Assembly: GCA_020024595.1 (NCBI GenBank)
Contig: JAHHTO010000047.1
Coordinates: 1 to 14,885, forward strand
Direction of reading: 5' to 3'
DNA length: 14,885 nt
Source of the DNA: Schaedlerella sp.
GTDB lineage: Bacteria; Bacillota; Clostridia; Lachnospirales; Lachnospiraceae
Position numbers and translations under genes: made by a program. Below the pieces are notes generated by a model. The model was given only the letters and a program-made list of their open reading frames with translations, was not told where the DNA came from and did not search any database. Positions 7,725 through 14,885 of this stretch are shown here, in pieces. Every line of letters starts with the position of its first letter. Position 1 is the stretch's first letter.

Positions 7725-7744
7725 GATTAAGAGGTCCTTAATCA
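7724..7744. repeat. Inverted repeat at the start of the kinase operon
   Basis: TGATTAAG and CTTAATCA form a perfect 8-base dyad around AGGTC. It begins at the last base of the -10 element and so would cover the transcription start and the first leader bases. It could be an operator or a small 5' stem-loop. There is no T-tract after it, so it is not a terminator. Confidence 0.6.
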
Positions 7745-7764
7745 AGTCGAAAAAGAGGTTGTTT

Positions 7765-9720
7765 ATGCTGAAAATTAAAAAAATCCAGAACAAGTGTAAT
7801 ACTTTTATCACGAAGCAATTGAGAAAAGTAAGTATTTTCCAACGACTGAATATTTCGTTTCTTGTATTGCTGCTTGGAGCAGCAACATTTTTGATGTTTT
7901 TCAGTTTTTCTAAATATTCCGAAGAAATTTTATTTAATTTAGAGAGATATGCAGCGATATCTGCGCAGAATATTCAACTCAAGGTGCAGGACATTATGCG
8001 GGAATATGAGAATATTGCGATTCAGTTTTATGAAGATGAGGGAGTCTTGAGAGCTATTGCACAGAATGAAGTTCAGGACGATGAGACAGCTGATATTTTT
8101 CGAGAGAACCGTTATATCGTAGAACATAAGCTCTATCAGATGGGGCAGGGGGAAAAATATATCAAAAGTCTTCAGTTAGTGACACAAAACAGACAGTATC
8201 ATATGGTGGAAGAAAATGGATATCAGAGAGGTGGTACGATTCGTAATCTGGAACAATTTTACCAGAGTAGTTTTTATCAGGAAGCAATTGCACGGCGTGG
8301 ATATCCGGTTTGGAATGAGGATATAGGGCAGGATAGCACCTTTTATGAGAGTGAACAAAGTGTATACGGACTGGCGGATATTGTCACATTGTCTGTTGCA
8401 ATCTATCAGCCAGAGAATCGAGAGTTTCTGGGCGTTCTGACGATGAACGTGGATATCAAGGCGTTTGCGGAAGCCGGCAGAGGGTACGAGACATATGAAG
8501 ATGGGAATTTGTTTTTGAGTGGAGAGAACGGAGTGTTGATGGGATTTAATCCCAATATTGCTTTTCCGTCATTTTCGGCAGATCGTCAGCTGTTTCAGGT
8601 GATGCAGAAAAATAAAAAAGACGTTGTGCGGACAGAGAAGGATGGGAAAGATGTGCTTCTTGCCTATGAGAATATAGCAGGGACAGATATGTTTTCGGTT
8701 TACATAGCAGATATGAAAATTTTGCTGGAACGGACGACGCGTACAAGAAATTTATGTATTCTTGTATTGTTTGGGATTGTCATAGGTTGTTTTGCAATTT
8801 CCTATCATGTCACCCGAAGTATTTCTGAACCAATCTGTCGGCTTGTACAGGTAATGGGAAAAGCGGGAAGCGGAAAATGGACGGTGCGTTATAAAAACAG
8901 TGGAAATGATGAGATCACGGTTCTGGGGGAACGATTCAATGAGATGGCAGACAAGACGAATCAGTTGATCGAGCAGGTGTATCTTTCTGAAATTAGAAGG
9001 CAAAAACTTCAGCTGAGTTGGAAGAACGCTCAGCTAGATGCAATGCTTATGCAGATTAATCCCCATTTTCTTTACAATACATTAGATATCATCCGTTGGG
9101 AAGCGATGTATGAAGCGAACGGAGAGAGTCAGGTGACTCGCATGATCGAGCAGTTTAGCAAACTTTGTCGGATGGGAATGAAAGCAGGGGAAAATACCAT
9201 TTCTTTGAAAGAAAGTCTGGAGCACGCAGAAGTTTATCTGGAAGTCATTAATTTTAGGCATCGGGAAAAAATCCAGTTTTTCACAGAAGTAGGGGAGAGG
9301 GCAGAAAAATGTTATGTTCCCCAGTTTATGCTACAGCCGATTCTTGAGAATGCGGTAGTTCATGGATTTTGCGATGCCAGTGAAGGGTATGTGGTTCAGA
9401 TTTCGGCGCATGCATATGAGGATACTCTTCACATCTGCGTGAAAGATAATGGAAAAGGGATGACAAAAGACGAATTGCAAAAGCTTCAAGAGTATATCCG
9501 TGGAGAAGTAGATTCGGAAAAGAGTATTGGTATGGTGAATGTAAACCAGCGGATTCGTTTGTTTTATGGAGAGAAATATGGAATACAAATCAAGAGTCAG
9601 GAAGAGAGGGGGACGGAGGTGGAAATCGTCCTACCGGTGAGAATACAGTCGGAAAATATGAAAAAAATTGAGAAAGAGGTTGAAGAAAATGAAGTACCAA
9701 GTTCTGATTGTGGACGATGA
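7765..9720 (+). CDS. YesM-type sensor histidine kinase
   Basis: Membrane sensor that phosphorylates the regulator encoded next door. From ATG 7765 it is 651 residues. GAGG at 7755-7758 sits six bases upstream; the in-frame TTG at 7759 touches that site and is unlikely. Transmembrane segment 1 is about residues 30-48 and segment 2 about 328-347. Between them lie about 280 residues of extracytoplasmic sensing region, probably of dCache type. A HAMP-like segment (SISEPICRLVQVMGKAGSGK) and a helical linker follow. The phosphoacceptor box is MQINPHFLYNTLD with His434, as in the His_kinase (PF06580) group. The ATPase domain has the N-box ILENAVVHG (Asn529) and DNGKG (561-565). The G2 box reads SIGMVN instead of the common GIGLxN. 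Its 3' end overlaps the regulator gene by 32 bases. Confidence 0.93.
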   Translation: MLKIKKIQNKCNTFITKQLRKVSIFQRLNISFLVLLLGAATFLMFFSFSKYSEEILFNLERYAAISAQNIQLKVQDIMREYENIAIQFYEDEGVLRAIAQNEVQDDETADIFRENRYIVEHKLYQMGQGEKYIKSLQLVTQNRQYHMVEENGYQRGGTIRNLEQFYQSSFYQEAIARRGYPVWNEDIGQDSTFYESEQSVYGLADIVTLSVAIYQPENREFLGVLTMNVDIKAFAEAGRGYETYEDGNLFLSGENGVLMGFNPNIAFPSFSADRQLFQVMQKNKKDVVRTEKDGKDVLLAYENIAGTDMFSVYIADMKILLERTTRTRNLCILVLFGIVIGCFAISYHVTRSISEPICRLVQVMGKAGSGKWTVRYKNSGNDEITVLGERFNEMADKTNQLIEQVYLSEIRRQKLQLSWKNAQLDAMLMQINPHFLYNTLDIIRWEAMYEANGESQVTRMIEQFSKLCRMGMKAGENTISLKESLEHAEVYLEVINFRHREKIQFFTEVGERAEKCYVPQFMLQPILENAVVHGFCDASEGYVVQISAHAYEDTLHICVKDNGKGMTKDELQKLQEYIRGEVDSEKSIGMVNVNQRIRLFYGEKYGIQIKSQEERGTEVEIVLPVRIQSENMKKIEKEVEENEVPSSDCGR

Positions 9721-11239
9721 AGAGATTGTTTGCCGTGGGATGGCACAGTTTGTAAAGTGGGAACAAAATGGATTTGAAGTGGCAGGAATTGCGACTAGTG
9801 TAGATGAAGCATTGCATATGTTGGGAAAAATTCCGGTGGATGTCATTTTCTCCGATATACGAATGCCGGAAAAATCGGGAATCACTTTGTTGAAAGAAGT
9901 ACAGCAGAACTATCCTGATATTCAGAGTGTTGTTTTAAGTGGATATAGTGATTTTGATTATGCAAAGGAAGCGATTCACTATGGCGCGATGGAGTATTTG
10001 ACAAAGCCGGTCAATCTTGGAGAAGTGGAAGAATTACTAAAAAGACTTTCAAAAAATTTGGAGCGTCGTTACAAGGAAGCCAGAACTCATACCTATCATA
10101 TGGAGGGGCTGCTCTTGTCGATCGCAAGAGGCTATACAGAGGCAGACGTCGGAAAATACGATCTTCCAAAGTTAGAGAGTTGGTATGGGATTTCTGTGTT
10201 TATGACAGAAAAAGATCTACAACAAGAGACTGTGGCTCAGGAAAAAGAGAAGATAAAAAAACAGATTGAGGCTGTGATACCAGAGACAATCATACTAAAT
10301 AGTTCTGTGTATGCGCTGTTTGCAATTGTTCCGATCAAAGAAGAAGAAGAGTTCACTCATTTTGTGTCGATGCTAGAACAAGTATGCGATGTGGATGGAT
10401 GTTGGGGAATGGGGATCAGTAAGCAGAAACAGAGTATTTCCAGATTGTCGGAAGCGTTTCAAGAAACAGAGCTGGCAATGCGTTATCTCATGGCAGATAC
10501 GCGGAAAAAGGTGATTTTTTATCAGAATATTGAAAAGCTATTTTCGGAAAAATCTTTTCAGATCCAGGAAATTCTTACAGAGTTTCTTTGTAGGCTGCAT
10601 GGCAGAGAGGATAAAAGGAAGATTGTATGCTGGTTGGAGCAGGCGCTGACAATGATGGAGATTACGGAACATATGAGTGCTTTAGAGTTTCAGACTGTCT
10701 GTATTCGTTTTTTGATTGAAATCAATGGCCATATGCAGAATACAGGACTAGAAAAAGAGCGTTTGCACAACCGATTGAATGAAGTATTGCAGCAGTTATT
10801 GATCTGTGAACACAGTCAAGATGTTTTGCATGGGATGCTGTCCTACTTGGACTGGATGACGCAGGAGTTAGAGCAATTGGATGGTCAAAAGATCAGCGGA
10901 GGAGTCATCTCTGAAATTCAATATTTTATTCAACAGCATTATCAGCAAGATATTAGTCTGAATATGCTAGCCGAACAGTTTTATATGCATCCTAATTACT
11001 TAAGCAGATTGTTTAAAGAAAAGACAGGAGAGAATTTTGTAGATTATCTAGTTAAAGTGAGAATGCAGAAAGTGAAAGAGTTGTTAAGAAACTCAGATTA
11101 TAAAATTGTTGAAATTTGCAATATGGTTGGGTACGACAATCCACGATCTTTTAGTAAAGCATTTAAAAATCATACAGGAATGCGGCCAAAAGAATATCGA
11201 GAGAGCTGTCAGCAAGAAGGAAAAAATGTATCATTTTAA
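9689..11239 (+). CDS. YesN-type response regulator with AraC-family DNA-binding domain
   Basis: Partner of the upstream kinase and likely transcription activator of this locus. From ATG 9689 (AGAGGT about nine bases upstream) it has 516 residues. The receiver domain (about 1-120) shows VDDEE at the acidic pocket, phosphoacceptor Asp56 in IFSDIRMPE, VLSGYSDFDYAKEAI and the conserved lysine in YLTKPV. A middle region (about 125-400) of the kind usual in this group is not clearly assignable. The C-terminal 100 residues are two helix-turn-helix motifs of AraC type: DISLNMLAEQFYMHPNYLSR, then KIVEICNMVGYDNPRSFSKAF and GMRPKEYRE. The gene starts inside the kinase gene, so translation is likely coupled. 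Candidate binding sites are the 22-base-spaced repeats at 985-1021 and perhaps the dyad at 7724-7744. Confidence 0.94.
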   Translation: MKYQVLIVDDEEIVCRGMAQFVKWEQNGFEVAGIATSVDEALHMLGKIPVDVIFSDIRMPEKSGITLLKEVQQNYPDIQSVVLSGYSDFDYAKEAIHYGAMEYLTKPVNLGEVEELLKRLSKNLERRYKEARTHTYHMEGLLLSIARGYTEADVGKYDLPKLESWYGISVFMTEKDLQQETVAQEKEKIKKQIEAVIPETIILNSSVYALFAIVPIKEEEEFTHFVSMLEQVCDVDGCWGMGISKQKQSISRLSEAFQETELAMRYLMADTRKKVIFYQNIEKLFSEKSFQIQEILTEFLCRLHGREDKRKIVCWLEQALTMMEITEHMSALEFQTVCIRFLIEINGHMQNTGLEKERLHNRLNEVLQQLLICEHSQDVLHGMLSYLDWMTQELEQLDGQKISGGVISEIQYFIQQHYQQDISLNMLAEQFYMHPNYLSRLFKEKTGENFVDYLVKVRMQKVKELLRNSDYKIVEICNMVGYDNPRSFSKAFKNHTGMRPKEYRESCQQEGKNVSF

Positions 11240-11261
11240 GCTAGGAGGAAAAGGATAAGTT

Positions 11262-13487
11262 ATGATGATTGAATTTTACGAAAAAACAAAAGAATTTCAC
11301 ATCCATAATGATTGGATCAGTTATATTATTCAGGTTTTTGAAAATGGGCATCTTGGAAATCTGTATTTTGGGAAGAAGATCAAGAGGAACAGAGATTTTT
11401 CTCACCTTCTTCAAACGGGTGAACGGGCTATGGCAATTTACCCAAAAGAGCAAGAATATGATATCAGTTTTCAACATACAAAAATGGAGTATCCGGTATA
11501 TGGAACGGGAGATTTTCGATTCCCTGCGTTGGAAATTGAACAGGAAAACGGAAGCCGAATCACAGATTTTCGGTATGAAAGTCATAAAATTTATACAGGG
11601 AAAACTCCACTAAAGGACTTGCCATCGCTTTATGTCGAAAAAGAAGAAGAAGCGGAAACTTTAGAAATCAACTTATGGGATGAGGTGTGTCAGGCAAGAC
11701 TTACACTTTCCTACACTATTTATCAAGATGCGCCTGTAATCTGTCGAAATGCAAGAGTGAAATATTTTGGAGACAGATCAATAAAGATTCAAAAAATATT
11801 CAGTACCAGTCTTGATCTTCCGGATTCCAATTATGAAATGATACAGTTATCCGGAGCATGGGCAAGAGAGCGTTACCCTAAAACGAGAAAACTTCAGCAA
11901 GGAATTCAAGGTTTTGGCAGCACTTGTGGTTGCAGCAGTGCAGAGCATAATCCATTTTTAATATTAAAACGTCCGTATACGACAGAGGATCAAGGAGAGG
12001 CTTTCGGCTTTAGTCTCATTTATAGCGGAAATCATATGGAACAAGTAGAGGTGAATACGCACGATATCACAAGAGTACTTCAAGGAATACAGCCGGAAAC
12101 CTTTTGTTGGCCCTTACATAACGAAGAGGAATTTCAAAGCCCGGAAGCACTCATTGTATATGCGGATCATGGATTAAATCAAATGAGTCAGGTATTGCAT
12201 AGATTATATCAAAGACGCCTGGTAAGAGGGACATGGAGAGAAAAAGAACGCCCTATTCTCATTAACAACTGGGAAGCAACAGAAATGAATTTCACAGAAG
12301 AAAAAATTCTACAGATTGCAAAAAAGGCAAAAGATCTTGGTGTGGAATTATTCGTATTAGATGATGGATGGTTTGGAAATCGTGAAAACGATACCTGTGG
12401 ACTTGGTGATTGGTATGTTACGAACTTTCAAAAGCTTCCAAATGGAGTGAAAGGATTAGCAGAAAAGATTGTAAAACTGGGAATGGGATTCGGAATCTGG
12501 ATTGAACCGGAAATGGTAAATAAAGACAGCGAACTTTACCGTAAACATCCAGAATGGCTGTTGCAGACCCCAAATCGCACGCTTTCGCCAGGACGGAATC
12601 AATATGTTTTAGATTTTACAAATCCGGATGTTGTAGAATATATCTACGGCATGATTAAGAAAATTCTGCAAAGCGCACCAATCTCCTATGTCAAGTGGGA
12701 TATGAATCGATATATTACGGAATGCTATTCGTTGACACAGTCGCCGGAAACACAAGGAACAGTCTTTCACAAATACATTTTAGCGGTGTATAGATTTTAC
12801 GAAAGATTAATCCAAGAATTTCCTCAAATTCTCTTTGAATCCTGTGCAAGCGGGGGCGCCAGATTCGATGCAGGTATGCTCTATTATGCCCCACAAGCAT
12901 GGACGAGCGATGATACCGATGCGATTGAGCGGTTAAAAATACAATATGGAACTTCCTATGCATATCCAATCAGCAGCATGGGTGCTCACGTCTCGGCTGT
13001 GCCGAATCAGCAGGTTGGAAGAACCACTTCTCTGAGTACCAGAGGGAATGTAGCGATGTTTGGCGCATACGGATACGAACTTGATTTAAACTGGCTTTCG
13101 CTCCAAGAACAGGAGGGCGTAAAACAGCAAATTCTTTTTATGAAAAAATACCGCAGATTATTGCAGTACGGAACCTTTTATCGGATCCATAATCCATTTA
13201 CAGAACAAAAGGCAGCGTGGATCATGGTTTCAGAAGATAAATCTCGCGCCATGTTAGGATATTATCGGATTCTCGGCGCTCCTAATCAGGGGTGGGACAG
13301 AGTTTATGTGAAAGGACTGGACGAAGATAAGCTTTATCGAGTAAATGATGATGACAATCAGGTGTATTATGGAAGTGAGCTAATGTATGCAGGATTCATG
13401 CTAGAGTATACGGGCGAACGAGGAAGTAATCGGGATTTCACATCAGAGCTTTACTATTTTGAGGCTATAGAAAATGAGGAAGTGTGA
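11262..13487 (+). CDS. Alpha-galactosidase, GH36
   Basis: Removes terminal alpha-linked galactose from oligosaccharides. It lacks a signal peptide, so it acts in the cytoplasm on imported sugars. Its 741 residues match the usual 720-750 of bacterial GH36 enzymes. Motifs in order: NNWEATEMNF and LDDGWFGNR in the substrate pocket, GIWIEPEMVN, YVKWDMNRYITE with the nucleophile Asp480, ESCASGGARFD, and WTSDDTDAIERL with the acid/base Asp550. A beta-rich N-terminal domain precedes the barrel (from about residue 320), and a small beta domain ends the protein. AGGAGG (11243-11248) and AAGGA (11250-11254) precede the start, 22 bases after the regulator stop, so it appears co-transcribed with the sensor genes. 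Alpha-galactosidase is the main family activity; some GH36 members act on alpha-GalNAc. Confidence 0.95.
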   Translation: MMIEFYEKTKEFHIHNDWISYIIQVFENGHLGNLYFGKKIKRNRDFSHLLQTGERAMAIYPKEQEYDISFQHTKMEYPVYGTGDFRFPALEIEQENGSRITDFRYESHKIYTGKTPLKDLPSLYVEKEEEAETLEINLWDEVCQARLTLSYTIYQDAPVICRNARVKYFGDRSIKIQKIFSTSLDLPDSNYEMIQLSGAWARERYPKTRKLQQGIQGFGSTCGCSSAEHNPFLILKRPYTTEDQGEAFGFSLIYSGNHMEQVEVNTHDITRVLQGIQPETFCWPLHNEEEFQSPEALIVYADHGLNQMSQVLHRLYQRRLVRGTWREKERPILINNWEATEMNFTEEKILQIAKKAKDLGVELFVLDDGWFGNRENDTCGLGDWYVTNFQKLPNGVKGLAEKIVKLGMGFGIWIEPEMVNKDSELYRKHPEWLLQTPNRTLSPGRNQYVLDFTNPDVVEYIYGMIKKILQSAPISYVKWDMNRYITECYSLTQSPETQGTVFHKYILAVYRFYERLIQEFPQILFESCASGGARFDAGMLYYAPQAWTSDDTDAIERLKIQYGTSYAYPISSMGAHVSAVPNQQVGRTTSLSTRGNVAMFGAYGYELDLNWLSLQEQEGVKQQILFMKKYRRLLQYGTFYRIHNPFTEQKAAWIMVSEDKSRAMLGYYRILGAPNQGWDRVYVKGLDEDKLYRVNDDDNQVYYGSELMYAGFMLEYTGERGSNRDFTSELYYFEAIENEEV

Positions 13488-13536
13488 CAAAATACGGGAA
13501 AAAATTGAGAACCGAGCAGGCTTACTTGATACACGC

Positions 13537-13565
13537 TTGACATTTCCGAGAAAAACATTCATTCT
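13537..13565 (+). promoter_or_regulatory. Possible promoter for the leader ORF and kinase gene
   Basis: A perfect TTGACA (13537-13542) is followed after 17 bases by CATTCT (13560-13565), a weak -10 that matches TATAAT at three positions. The -10 ends only 15 bases before the leader ATG at 13581, and the Shine-Dalgarno begins three bases after it, so a transcript from here would barely include that site. Tentative. Confidence 0.3.
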
Positions 13566-13567
13566 GT

Positions 13568-13573
13568 AAGGAG
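13568..13573 (+). promoter_or_regulatory. Strong ribosome binding site for the nine-codon leader ORF
   Basis: AAGGAG lies seven bases before ATG 13581. It is stronger than the GAGG (13597-13600) that serves the kinase start at 13607. Confidence 0.6.
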
Positions 13574-13580
13574 AAGTTTT

Positions 13581-13610
13581 ATGACTTCAGTGAAAAGAGG
13601 TAAGATATGA
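13581..13610 (+). CDS. Short leader ORF overlapping the pyridoxamine kinase start
   Basis: ATG to TGA reads MTSVKRGKI, nine residues, in a frame different from the kinase. It has the better ribosome binding site of the two. Its stop TGA (13608-13610) overlaps the kinase ATG (13607-13609) as ATGA, the usual arrangement for translational coupling. The peptide has no recognisable function, and translation is only inferred. It may simply raise initiation at the kinase start, or be a chance ORF. Confidence 0.4.
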   Translation: MTSVKRGKI

Positions 13611-14494
13611 CAAAAAAGATAGCAGTGATCAATGACTTGTCCGGATTTGGGAGATGTTCTCTGACAGCAGCAATTCCAACGATTTCGGTGATGGGAGTGC
13701 AGCCATGTCCGCTGCCGACGGCGGTGTTGAGTGCACAGACTGGATTTCCAAGTTATTATTGTGATGATTATACAGAGAAAATGGAATCTTTTCGACAGGA
13801 ATGGGAGAAAATGAATGCTCATTTTTCGGGGATTTATACCGGGTTTGTGGGCAGTGAGATGCAGATTCATCAAATTTTCCGTTTTCTGGATACATTTTAT
13901 AAAAAGGGAGAGAATTTTCTGCTTGTGGATCCGATCATGGGAGATGAGGGAAAACGGTTTTCGTTTTGTACGGATACCGTGTTAAGGCAGATGAAAAAGC
14001 TGGTGGCGCGGGCGGATGTGATTACACCGAATCTGATGGAATTTTGTCTGCTGACAGATATGGATTATGAGGAAGTAGTAGAAAAGGCGCATTTGAAACA
14101 ATCTGCAGAAGTGGATCTGGATGTAATCGGAACAATTGCGAGGAATCTTTTGGAAGAGGGTGTAAAGACTGTAATTGTGACGGGAATCCGTTTTTGGGAT
14201 GCGGCAGAGAATGTCATGAAGATTGGCAACCTGACTGTGACGAAGGCGCGTATGGAATTGTCTGCATTTCCATATATCGGCGGGAGTTTTTCTGGAACGG
14301 GCGATTTGTTCGCTTCGGTCTTGGCAGGAGGCATTGCGAGGGGAGACGATATTTTTTGTACGGTGGAACTTGCAGGGACATTTATCGAGGCGGCAATGAA
14401 AGACTCGACGGAGGAGAAGGTGGACCGTAACGAGGGTGCAAATTTTGAAAAGTATCTTGGAATGTTGATATCGTCGGTGGATTCTGATATATGA
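13607..14494 (+). CDS. pdxY: Pyridoxamine/pyridoxal kinase
   Basis: Ribokinase-fold enzyme that phosphorylates pyridoxal or pyridoxamine in vitamin B6 salvage, in the cytoplasm. It has 295 residues, close to E. coli PdxY. Family text is clear: INDLSGFGRCSLTAAIPTIS at the N-terminus, the central PLPTAVLSAQTGFP and YTGFVGS, VDPIMGDEGK in the Mg-ATP region, DVITPNLMEFCLL, and near the end GGSFSGTGDLFAS with the catalytic-base Asp233. GAGG (13597-13600) is six bases before the ATG. There is no functional link to the sugar genes upstream. A pyridoxal versus pyridoxamine preference cannot be read from sequence, so the symbol names the family rather than a proven function. Confidence 0.9.
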   Translation: MTKKIAVINDLSGFGRCSLTAAIPTISVMGVQPCPLPTAVLSAQTGFPSYYCDDYTEKMESFRQEWEKMNAHFSGIYTGFVGSEMQIHQIFRFLDTFYKKGENFLLVDPIMGDEGKRFSFCTDTVLRQMKKLVARADVITPNLMEFCLLTDMDYEEVVEKAHLKQSAEVDLDVIGTIARNLLEEGVKTVIVTGIRFWDAAENVMKIGNLTVTKARMELSAFPYIGGSFSGTGDLFASVLAGGIARGDDIFCTVELAGTFIEAAMKDSTEEKVDRNEGANFEKYLGMLISSVDSDI

Positions 14495-14529
14495 GTTGGG
14501 CGTATCAGGAAGTGCAGTCTGGAATCAGA

Positions 14530-14551
14530 CGTGATGAAAACGTGATGAAAA
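14530..14551 (+). repeat. Tandem 11-base direct repeat
   Basis: CGTGATGAAAA occurs twice, perfectly and back to back (14530-14540 and 14541-14551), in the gap before the last gene. GTCTG (14517-14521) and CAGAC (14526-14530) just before it can form a small hairpin. Role unknown. Confidence 0.7.
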
Positions 14552-14572
14552 GATAAGGGAAGATATAAAAAT

Positions 14573-14885
14573 ATGAATGATATAGAACGATTGTTAAGTG
14601 AGACGTTGAATACGGATTTTATACAGGCAGTCATTAGTAATCCACACACAAAGGAGGGGGTTTTGAGAATCAAAGTTCGTCCGGTGGAGATTAAGGGGAA
14701 GAGGCTGTTTCAATGTGAGTCTTTTACAAAGACGCAGGCATTTCATGAGAATCTGGGAGCAGAGGAAGCTGTGCTGCGAATGTCCAATGCAATGGGAGAA
14801 TTCCGTCAGATGCAGCTTTCTGCGGGAGAAACAGATTATACGGTGCTGATCAGCAAAAAGGGAGAGGGGACGAGTCAGAAACGGA
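14573..14885 (+). CDS. Probable SAM-dependent methyltransferase, N-terminal part (cut by window edge)
   Basis: An open frame from ATG 14573 runs 104 codons to the right edge without a stop. It begins MNDIERLLSETLNTDFIQAV and contains SNPHTKEGVLRIKVRPVEIK, then FQCESFTKTQAFHENLGAEE and TVLISKKGEG. From memory this resembles the N-terminal region of a Firmicute class I SAM-dependent methyltransferase of about 390 residues. The SAM-binding motifs would lie beyond the window, so the assignment rests on general resemblance only. AAGGGA (about 14555-14560) is a rather distant ribosome binding site. The 78-base gap after the kinase gene holds the tandem repeat but no clear terminator, so the two genes may be co-transcribed. 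Confidence 0.55.
   Translation, partial: MNDIERLLSETLNTDFIQAVISNPHTKEGVLRIKVRPVEIKGKRLFQCESFTKTQAFHENLGAEEAVLRMSNAMGEFRQMQLSAGETDYTVLISKKGEGTSQKR

Noticed and set aside
11241..11585. 114-codon open frames on both strands at the start of the alpha-galactosidase gene
   Set aside because: Both are out-of-frame shadows of GH36; neither has a credible start context or recognisable domain.
13488..13536. Search for a terminator after the alpha-galactosidase gene
   Set aside because: No stable GC stem followed by a T-tract is visible, so none is annotated.
14065..14673. 202-codon open frame on the minus strand
   Set aside because: It is antisense to the kinase gene and to the start of the next gene; the plus-strand kinase motifs are decisive.

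Overview
The window looks like a chromosomal piece of a low-to-moderate GC gut-type Firmicute, most likely a Lachnospiraceae-like Clostridium relative. I infer this from the AT-leaning codon use, the strong AGGAGG-type ribosome binding sites, the lipoprotein binding protein, the YesM/YesN two-component pair and the family of each enzyme. This is inference from reading; no database search was run.

Nearly all of the window is one glycan-utilisation locus. At the left edge, on the minus strand, is the 5' part of a lipoprotein sugar-binding protein (1-872). A 225-base divergent intergenic region with GGTGA-type repeats separates it from a plus-strand operon (1098-7588). That operon encodes two CUT1-type sugar ABC permeases, a secreted GH16 endo-glycanase with a ricin-type lectin domain, a Gfo/Idh/MocA oxidoreductase and a cytoplasmic DUF4091/GH123-like glycosidase. 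It ends in a clear intrinsic terminator (7617-7658). A second operon (7765-13487) follows from its own extended -10 promoter: a YesM-type histidine kinase, an overlapping YesN-type AraC response regulator and a cytoplasmic GH36 alpha-galactosidase. The last 1.4 kb looks like unrelated metabolism: a pyridoxamine/pyridoxal kinase preceded by a nine-codon leader ORF, then the start of a probable SAM-dependent methyltransferase cut by the right edge.

A working model: the secreted GH16 enzyme cuts a polymer or host glycan outside the cell; the binding protein and permeases import the fragments using an ATPase encoded elsewhere; the cytoplasmic GH36, GH123-like and oxidoreductase proteins finish degradation; the two-component system senses the glycan and probably activates the transport/enzyme promoters. 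An extracellular ExDxxE-type GH16 together with intracellular alpha-galactosidase and GH123-like enzymes points to a galactose-rich substrate. Alpha-galactosylated mucin-type glycans are a reasonable first guess, but the substrate is not proven by the sequence.

The most unusual points are the roughly 150-residue extracytoplasmic insertion in the MalG-like permease, the binding-protein gene split off divergently from its permeases, the particular enzyme combination, and the leader ORF that overlaps the kinase start. No RNA genes, CRISPR arrays, insertion sequences or phage genes were seen.
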